DNA from: Verrucomicrobiota bacterium
GTDB lineage: Bacteria > Verrucomicrobiota > Verrucomicrobiia > Opitutales > UBA953
DNA: 11,533 nucleotides
Reading direction: 5' to 3'
Assembly: GCA_005798925.1 (NCBI GenBank)
Contig: SYID01000217.1
Span: forward strand, 1-11,533
The first letter of the stretch is position 1. Each line of letters opens with the position of its first letter. Below are positions 7,111 to 11,533 of the stretch, one piece after another. Under the pieces are notes generated by a model. The model saw nothing but the letters and a program-made list of their open reading frames with translations. It ran no database searches and was not told where the DNA came from. The translations under genes were made by a program, and so were the position numbers.

Positions 7111-7122
7111 GCCCCACGCTTC

Positions 7123-7141
7123 CCGGCTTGGCATGAGCCGG
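7123..7141. repeat. 6-bp inverted repeat in the rpmH/LOG divergent spacer
   Basis: CCGGCT (7123-7128) and AGCCGG (7136-7141) are exact reverse complements separated by seven bases. They lie between the rpmH -35 candidate and the LOG-family ribosome binding site. It could be an operator or a 5'-leader hairpin of the LOG transcript. A repeat this short in GC-rich DNA may be chance. Confidence 0.3.
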
Positions 7142-7161
7142 CGAAGGGGGAGGATGGAGGC

Positions 7162-8022
7162 ATGACCCCGGAATCAGGCAAACGCCGGCCTACCCCGCCC
7201 AAGGCCTACCTCAACCCCGAGTTCATGGCCAGCCCCCAGGCGCGCAACATCCGCGTGCTCACGGAGATGACCGAGCCGCACCTGCGCTTCAAGAAGCACA
7301 ACGTCCGCAACACGGTCGTCATGTTCGGGTCCGCCCGCACCCTGCCCGAGTCCGTCGCGCGCCGCCAGCTCGAAGAAGCCAAGGCCCTCGCCGCCAGCGG
7401 GGCCTGCGACGGCGCCGAGTGCGCCCACCGCCTCCGCGTGGCGGAGATCAACCTGCGCAGCTCGGCCTATTACGAAGCCTGCCGCGAACTGGCGTTCGAG
7501 ATGACCAAGTGGTCCCTGCAGCTCCCGGAATGGCAGCGCTTCCTGGTCTGCTCCGGCGCCGGCCCCGGCATCATGGAAGCGGCCAACCGCGGCGCGCATG
7601 AAGCCGGCGGGCGTTCCGTCGGCCTCGGCATCGCCCTGCCCTTCGAGCAGGAACATAATCCTTACGTCACGCCCGAACTCGACCTCGAGTTCCACTACTT
7701 CTTCGTGCGCAAGTACTGGTTCCTCTACCTCGCCAAGGCCCTCGTGGCCTTTCCGGGCGGCTTCGGCACGATGGACGAGCTCTTCGAGATGCTGACGCTG
7801 ATCCAGACGCGCAAGACGAAGAAGCAGTTCCCGATCCTGCTCTACGGCTCGCCGTTCTGGAAGAACGTGCTGAACTTCGAGACCTTCCAGGAATGGGGCA
7901 TGGTCTCGCCCGAGGACCGCGACCTCTACGTGCACGTCGACAACGTCAAGGAAGCCCGCGACCTGCTCGTCGAGATCATCACCGAGCGCTACCTGAAGGG
8001 CGACAACGAGGGGCATGACTGA
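7162..8022 (+). CDS. LOG-family protein (TIGR00730-type, lysine-decarboxylase-like fold)
   Basis: The 286-residue protein has the LOG Rossmann fold. Visible motifs are SGAGPGIMEAANRGAHEAGG (131-150), which binds nucleotide phosphate, RK at 183-184 in FVRKYWF, and PGGFGTMDELFEM (198-210) with E206. The Arg-to-Glu spacing of 23 residues matches the catalytic pair of characterised LOG enzymes, which cleave nucleoside 5'-monophosphates (cytokinin ribotides or other purine NMPs) to base and ribose 5-phosphate. The N-terminal 130 residues are longer than in short LOGs, as in larger bacterial members, and include a Gln/Glu/Arg-rich insert at about 64-100. The ATG at 7162 is supported by AGGGGGAGG eight bases upstream, the best Shine-Dalgarno in the window. 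The substrate in this organism is unknown; old database names call such proteins lysine decarboxylase, which is probably wrong. Confidence 0.9.
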   Translation: MTPESGKRRPTPPKAYLNPEFMASPQARNIRVLTEMTEPHLRFKKHNVRNTVVMFGSARTLPESVARRQLEEAKALAASGACDGAECAHRLRVAEINLRSSAYYEACRELAFEMTKWSLQLPEWQRFLVCSGAGPGIMEAANRGAHEAGGRSVGLGIALPFEQEHNPYVTPELDLEFHYFFVRKYWFLYLAKALVAFPGGFGTMDELFEMLTLIQTRKTKKQFPILLYGSPFWKNVLNFETFQEWGMVSPEDRDLYVHVDNVKEARDLLVEIITERYLKGDNEGHD

Positions 8023-8332
8023 GTCCGTCGCCATCGCCCTGACCACCCTGCCCTCGCGCGAGGAGGCCGACCGCCTCGCCGCCGACGCGGTCGCCGCCGG
8101 GCTCGCCGCCTGCGCGCAGGTCGACGGTCCGATCCGCTCCCATTACACCTGGGAGGGCAAGGTCGAGAGCGAGGACGAGTTCCGCGTGACCTTCAAGTTC
8201 GCCTCGAGCAAAGGCGCCGACCTCGAAGCCTGGGTCCACGCCCGCCACCCTTACGCCGTCCCGCAATGGCTGAGCTTCGCTGCCGACCACGCCTCGCCCG
8301 CCTACCGCGCCTGGGTGCTCGGCGTGCGCTGA
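8015..8332 (+). CDS. cutA: CutA-family protein (divalent-cation tolerance type)
   Basis: The 105-residue protein has the CutA1 pattern: an opening strand VAIALTTLPSREEADRLA, then GLAACAQVDGPIRSHYTWEGKVE, strand DEFRVTFKF, HPYAVPQWLSF and the closing YRAWVLG. CutA forms very stable PII-like trimers in the cytoplasm. It was linked to copper tolerance in E. coli, but its real role is unsettled, and signalling by analogy with PII has been suggested. Cys33 sits at the usual conserved site. The start codon lies eight bases inside the LOG gene (8015-8022) in another frame, pointing to translational coupling, with GAGGGG just upstream. CPBP follows after four bases. Confidence 0.92.
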   Translation: MTESVAIALTTLPSREEADRLAADAVAAGLAACAQVDGPIRSHYTWEGKVESEDEFRVTFKFASSKGADLEAWVHARHPYAVPQWLSFAADHASPAYRAWVLGVR

Positions 8333-8336
8333 CTTC

Positions 8337-8912
8337 ATGGACCTCACCGCCGCCAAGGGACTGCTCTACTGCCTGCTCGGGCTATTTGTGCTCGTCGCCT
8401 GGGCGCGCGAACGGCGGAAGCGCCGCCTGACGGGCGAGCCCGAGAAGTTCTGGCCTGGCACCACCTACGCCCCCGCCGCCGCGTATTATGCCGCCGCGGC
8501 CGGCGCGATCCTGATCACGATAGCCGAAGCCGCTGTCGAGAAACGCGCCGGACTTACCGACCAGCAGAGCGTGCTTCCGGCGGTCTTCCTCTTCCAGCTG
8601 CTCGGCGCCTCGGTCGTCGAAGAAGCCTTGTTCCGCGGCTTCGTCGCGCCCGGCGAACTGATGGGCCGCAAGCTCCTCACGCTGATGATCATCGGTTCGC
8701 TGGTCTTCGCGCTCATCCACAACTTCGACCTGAGCACGGACGAAGGCAAAGTGAACGCGACCTTCGCTTTCATCACCTCGCTCTGGCTCTACGTCGTGCG
8801 CTTCAATCCGCTGAACCCGGATCGTTCGCTCCTGCCCTGTTTTATGGCCCATACCGTGCGTAATCTGGCGGTCTTCGGGATTAAAGCGGCCCAAGGCTTC
8901 ATAACGTGGTGA
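8337..8912 (+). CDS. CPBP-family intramembrane metalloprotease (Rce1/Abi-like)
   Basis: The 191-residue membrane protein carries all three CPBP motifs: EExxxR as E95-E96-A-L-F-R100, FxxxH as F124-A-L-I-H128, and HxxxN as H172-T-V-R-N176. Membrane helices are predicted at about 7-22, 45-65, 78-94, 112-128, 142-154 and 166-183. CPBP proteins are glutamate-type or metal-type intramembrane proteases related to Rce1; bacterial members process or protect against peptides, or have no known substrate. It begins four bases after the cutA stop and is probably the last gene of the LOG-cutA-CPBP unit. No Shine-Dalgarno is visible. The next 79 bases (8913-8991) hold no clear terminator; TTGCAA at 8940-8945 could be a weak -35 for the next gene, without a convincing -10. 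Confidence 0.88.
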   Translation: MDLTAAKGLLYCLLGLFVLVAWARERRKRRLTGEPEKFWPGTTYAPAAAYYAAAAGAILITIAEAAVEKRAGLTDQQSVLPAVFLFQLLGASVVEEALFRGFVAPGELMGRKLLTLMIIGSLVFALIHNFDLSTDEGKVNATFAFITSLWLYVVRFNPLNPDRSLLPCFMAHTVRNLAVFGIKAAQGFITW

Positions 8913-8991
8913 TTTAGGCCGCCGCCCCGGGCAAATCCGTTGCAACCGTCCCGAGGCTTTGCTGTCTTGGAGTCACCCCCGCTCACGCCCC

Positions 8992-10452
8992 ATGAGCCAC
9001 CCTGACCATCCCCATCGTCGCGACTTCCTGAAGCTGAGCGCCCTCGCGGGCCTCGGCCTGACTCTTGGCGCGGCTCCGTCCGCCGAAGCGAAGCCTGATC
9101 CGGCGCAGCTGAAGCATCGCGCCGCCGCCGACATGGGCACGCCGCGCCCGCGTCCCGCCGGCAACAAGCCCGTCTGGGACCTGACGACGAAGCCGCAGGA
9201 AAAGATCCGCGTGGGCATCATCGGCCTCAACCGCGGCCGTTCCCACGTCGCTTCGTGCGTCGCCACTCCCTTCGTCGAGATCGTCGCGCTCTGCGATATC
9301 CTCGACGAACGCGCGCAGGCGCAGGCTGAGATCGTGCGGAAGAAGACCGGCCGGACGCCGGCGATCTACAGCGGCGACGAAAACGCCTGGGAGAAACTCG
9401 TCGCACGCGAAGACCTCGACGTGGTGTATGTCGCCACCCCTTGGGAATGGCACAAGCCGATGGCCGTCCGCGCGATGGAACTGGGCAAGCACGCCTTCGT
9501 CGAAGTGAACTGCGGGCTGACGGTCGACGAGTGCTGGGATATCGTCGACGCCTCCGAAAAATACCAGCGCCACTGCCCGATCCTCGAGAACTGCTGCTAC
9601 GGGGAGGAAGAGCTCTTCGTGCTCAACCTGCAGCGCCAAGGCTTCTTCGGCGACCTCAAGCATGGCGAGTGCGCCTACATCCACGACCAACGCGGCAAGC
9701 CCGGCGCGAGTTTCCTCGACGCCGCCCGCGACTGGCGCCGCCGCTACTCGACGCTCCTGCAGGGTAACCTCTACCCCACCCACGGGCTCGGCACCATCGC
9801 CCAATACATGGGGGTCGGCCGCGGCGACGCCTTCAAGTTCGCCGTCTCGGTCTCGTCGCCGGAGTTCGGGCTCACCCAGCTCCGCGAGCGCCTGAAGCCG
9901 GACCGCGACCGCTCTCAGGATGAGAAGTTCGTGAACGGCGACATGAGCACGACGATCGTGAAGACCGAGCTCGGCCGCACCATCGTCGTCCAGCACGACA
10001 ACACCAGCCCGCGCCCCTATTCGCGCATCAATCTCCTCAGCGGCTCGCTGGCGACCTTCGCCGGCTACCCGAACCGCCTGGCCATCGACGCCGACAACGC
10101 GCATCCGCTGCTCGACCCCAAGGAGAAGCGCAACAGCCACGGCTGGACTTACGAGGGCGAGAAACTGAAGAAGTTCATGGAAGCCAACCGCCATCCGCTG
10201 CTCGCCAAGCTGCTGGCCGACGCCAAGAAAGTCGGCGGCCACGGCGGCATGGACCACGTGATGAACTACCGCTTCCTCGACTGCGTCCGCCAGGGCATCA
10301 CCCCGGACATGACGGTCTACGACGCCGCTTCCTGGTCCGCCCTGCTCGACCTCTCCGACCGTTCCGTACGGGACGGCAGCATCCCGGTCGCCTATCCCGA
10401 CTTCACCCGCGGCGGCTGGAAGACCCTCAAGCCCCTTCCGATCGTTTCCTGA
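8992..10452 (+). CDS. Tat-exported Gfo/Idh/MocA protein, GH109-like (copy 1)
   Basis: The protein has 486 residues from the ATG at 8992, chosen because the Tat signal HRRDFLKLSALAG then starts at residue 8, as in copy 2; an in-frame start at 8959 would add 11 residues ahead of it. A hydrophobic stretch and AEA (cleavage after about residue 33) complete the signal. The NAD(P)-binding fold follows: VGIIGLNRGRSHV (74-86), then CDI at 101 and VVYVATPWEWH. GH109-typical blocks are DECWDIVDASEK, ILENCCYGEEELFVLNL, AYIH (228-231), GNLYPTHGLG (Y261, H264), GHGGMDHVMNYRF and PDFTRGGW. GH109 enzymes use NAD+ to hydrolyse glycosides, first described for alpha-N-acetylgalactosamine, by oxidation-elimination. 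The substrate here is not predictable, and a dehydrogenase role is possible. Compared with copy 2 and usual GH109s, the segment after IEV/VEV reads NCGLTVDE rather than xAAxTVDE. Confidence 0.87.
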   Translation: MSHPDHPHRRDFLKLSALAGLGLTLGAAPSAEAKPDPAQLKHRAAADMGTPRPRPAGNKPVWDLTTKPQEKIRVGIIGLNRGRSHVASCVATPFVEIVALCDILDERAQAQAEIVRKKTGRTPAIYSGDENAWEKLVAREDLDVVYVATPWEWHKPMAVRAMELGKHAFVEVNCGLTVDECWDIVDASEKYQRHCPILENCCYGEEELFVLNLQRQGFFGDLKHGECAYIHDQRGKPGASFLDAARDWRRRYSTLLQGNLYPTHGLGTIAQYMGVGRGDAFKFAVSVSSPEFGLTQLRERLKPDRDRSQDEKFVNGDMSTTIVKTELGRTIVVQHDNTSPRPYSRINLLSGSLATFAGYPNRLAIDADNAHPLLDPKEKRNSHGWTYEGEKLKKFMEANRHPLLAKLLADAKKVGGHGGMDHVMNYRFLDCVRQGITPDMTVYDAASWSALLDLSDRSVRDGSIPVAYPDFTRGGWKTLKPLPIVS

Positions 10453-10484
10453 TGTCCTCGGGCCCTCCGGCCCACGTGTCCTCG
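10453..10484 (+). repeat. 8-bp direct repeat flanking a small hairpin after GH109 copy 1
   Basis: TGTCCTCG occurs at 10453-10460, directly after the stop codon, and again at 10477-10484. Between them GGGCC (10460-10464) pairs with GGCCC (10469-10473) around a CTCC loop. The hairpin lacks a T-run and is too short for a confident terminator. It may weaken read-through between the two GH109 genes. Confidence 0.3.
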
Positions 10485-10493
10485 TTTCCCCAA

Positions 10494-10521
10494 CCGCCAA
10501 TCGCTAACCGCTCACCGCTTT
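10494..10521 (+). repeat. Array of four 7-bp near-repeats upstream of GH109 copy 2
   Basis: Four consecutive heptamers, CCGCCAA, TCGCTAA, CCGCTCA and CCGCTTT, cover 10494-10521 and end 13 bases before the ATG of the second gene. Each differs from a CCGCTAA consensus by one or two bases. One unit, CCGCTCA, also stands at 8979-8985 just before copy 1. It could bind a regulator, act as a translation-affecting leader, or be slippage-derived. No function is proved by the sequence. Confidence 0.4.
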
Positions 10522-10534
10522 CCCCCTCTCCACC

Positions 10535-11533
10535 ATGAACCTCCCCGAAACTCCCAACCGTCGCGACTTCCTCAAACTCGGCGCGCTCGCCGGACTCGGC
10601 CTCGGCCTCAGCGCCGTCCCCTCGGCTGAAGCCAAGCCCGACCCGCGCGACCTCAAGCTCCTCAGCGCGAGCGATATCTCCGTGACCCGCCCTCGCCCGG
10701 CCGGCAACAAGCCGGTCTGGGATCTCACCACCAAGCCGACGGAAAAGGTCCGCTGCGGCTTCATCGGCCTGAACCGTGGCCGCGGCCACGTGAACTCCGC
10801 CGCCAACATCCCGTTCGCCGAGGTCGTCGCCGTCTGCGACATCGTCGAGCAGCGCGCCAAGAGCGCCGCCGAGAACGTCAAGAAGAAGACGGGCAAGGAA
10901 CCCGCGATGTACTTCGGTGACGAGAACGCCTGGGAGAAGCTGATCGCCCGCGACGACATCGACGTCGTCTACGTCTCCACCCCCTGGGAATGGCACGTCC
11001 CGATGGCCCTCAAGGCGATGCAGCAGGGCAAGCACGTCTTCATCGAGGTCTCGGCCGCGGTGACCGTCGACGAATGCTGGCAGCTCGTGGACATGTCGGA
11101 GAAGACCCAGCGCCACTGCTCGATCATCGAGAACTGCTGCTACGGCGAAGAAGAGCTCTTCGTCCTGAACCTCGCCCGCCAGGGCTTCTTCGGCGACCTC
11201 AAGCACGCCGAGTGCGCCTACATCCATAACCTCGCCGGCGGCGTCCTCTGGGCGCTCGGCAGCGAAGGCGACTGGCGCCGCGACTACCATCGCTTCATGG
11301 ACGGCAACCTGTATCCCACGCACGGCCTCGGCCCGGTGGCGCAGTACCTGAACATCGGCCGCGGCGACGCGTTCAAGTTCGTCGTCTCCGTGTCCTCGCC
11401 CGAGTTCAACCTCACCCAGTTCCGCGACAAGCACCAGCCGAACAAGGGCAAGCACAAGGACGAGAAGTTCGTCTGCGGCGACATGAACACCTCGATCATC
11501 AAGACGCAGCTCGGCCGGACCATCATGATCCAG
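10535..11533 (+). CDS. Tat-exported Gfo/Idh/MocA protein, GH109-like (copy 2), 3' end cut by window edge
   Basis: 333 residues are visible and the frame runs off the right edge. It is a close paralog of copy 1: aligned without gaps, about 163 of the first 230 residues are identical by eye count. It has the same Tat signal (NRRDFLKLGALAG), AEA cleavage site, NAD-binding segment GFIGLNRGRGHV and GH109 blocks DECWQLVDMSEKTQRHC, ENCCYGEEELFVLNL, AYIH (228-231) and GNLYPTHGLGP (Y260, H263). It keeps the more typical SAAVTVDE segment, so it may be the more canonical GH109 member. The region 232-256 differs strongly from copy 1 and includes a one-residue length change, which may alter substrate fit. 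The start is set by alignment with copy 1; the leader is pyrimidine-rich (CCCCTCTCCACC) without a Shine-Dalgarno. It lies 82 bases after copy 1 and is probably co-transcribed. Confidence 0.87.
   Translation, partial: MNLPETPNRRDFLKLGALAGLGLGLSAVPSAEAKPDPRDLKLLSASDISVTRPRPAGNKPVWDLTTKPTEKVRCGFIGLNRGRGHVNSAANIPFAEVVAVCDIVEQRAKSAAENVKKKTGKEPAMYFGDENAWEKLIARDDIDVVYVSTPWEWHVPMALKAMQQGKHVFIEVSAAVTVDECWQLVDMSEKTQRHCSIIENCCYGEEELFVLNLARQGFFGDLKHAECAYIHNLAGGVLWALGSEGDWRRDYHRFMDGNLYPTHGLGPVAQYLNIGRGDAFKFVVSVSSPEFNLTQFRDKHQPNKGKHKDEKFVCGDMNTSIIKTQLGRTIMIQ

Noticed and set aside
7128..7156. Promoter for the LOG gene (TTGGCA-N17-AGGATG)
   Set aside because: The -35 is good but the -10 is not recognisable, and it overlaps the ribosome binding site.
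6930..7161. Chromosome origin next to rpmH
   Set aside because: No dnaA gene, DnaA-box cluster or AT-rich unwinding region is visible in the spacer.
7174..8046. 290-residue reverse-strand open frame opposite the LOG gene
   Set aside because: It is rich in Val/Ala/Glu/Gly, without motifs, and is the complement of a well-supported gene.
8886..8922. GCGGCC/GGCCGC inverted repeat around the CPBP stop codon as a terminator
   Set aside because: The arms are only 6 bp with a 25-base loop and no T-run follows.
8940..8968. Promoter for GH109 copy 1 (TTGCAA-N17-TGTCTT)
   Set aside because: The -10 matches only three of six bases, so it is too weak to list as a feature.
8983..11455. Two long reverse-strand open frames opposite both GH109 genes
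   Set aside because: They occupy the same antisense phase in both paralogs, as expected from shared codon bias after duplication rather than from real overlapping genes.

Overview
The window is dense, GC-rich chromosomal DNA of a diderm bacterium, most likely a member of Verrucomicrobiota (an Opitutae-like lineage). This is an inference from three things: two tandem Tat-exported GH109-type Gfo/Idh/MocA proteins, a stand-alone pseudopilin with a GFTLVELLVVIAVIGIL leader junction, and start codons that mostly lack Shine-Dalgarno sequences. Planctomycetota is a less likely alternative. No rRNA, tRNA, CRISPR array, insertion sequence or phage gene was seen. No gene-free stretch exceeds about 120 bases.

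Layout, left to right. (1) 1-2372, minus strand: a very large U32 'peptidase' of the RlhA type, probably an RNA hydroxylase, with its C-terminus cut by the left edge. (2) 2488-3587, plus strand: a dimeric-family dUTPase followed 11 bases later by a GspG-like pseudopilin. (3) 7067 down to 3571, minus strand: a probable five-gene operon rpmH - rnpA - yidD - LTA-synthase-like sulfatase - PAP2 phosphatase. It starts as the textbook ribosomal protein L34 / RNase P / YidD cluster, but yidC is not in its usual place. Two envelope enzymes sit there instead. (4) 7162-8912, plus strand: a tight trio of LOG-family phosphoribohydrolase-like protein, CutA and a CPBP intramembrane protease. (5) 8992-11533, plus strand: two tandem paralogous GH109-like proteins, the second cut by the right edge.

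How the genes may work together. rpmH/rnpA/yidD serve translation, RNase P and membrane-protein insertion. The sulfatase and PAP2 enzymes overlap by 44 bases and probably act together at the periplasmic face on lipid-linked phosphate groups. The two GH109-like proteins are exported folded through Tat, presumably with NAD(H) bound, and would act on glycans outside the cytoplasm. The U32 protein and dUTPase are housekeeping functions read divergently from a 115-base spacer.

Most genes are recognisable families. I found no clear-cut new system. The points most worth a second look are the replaced yidC slot with its LtaS-like/PAP2 pair, the diverged GH109 pair with a heptamer array between its members, the second cysteine cluster in the U32 protein, and a GC hairpin shared by two overlapping convergent gene ends.
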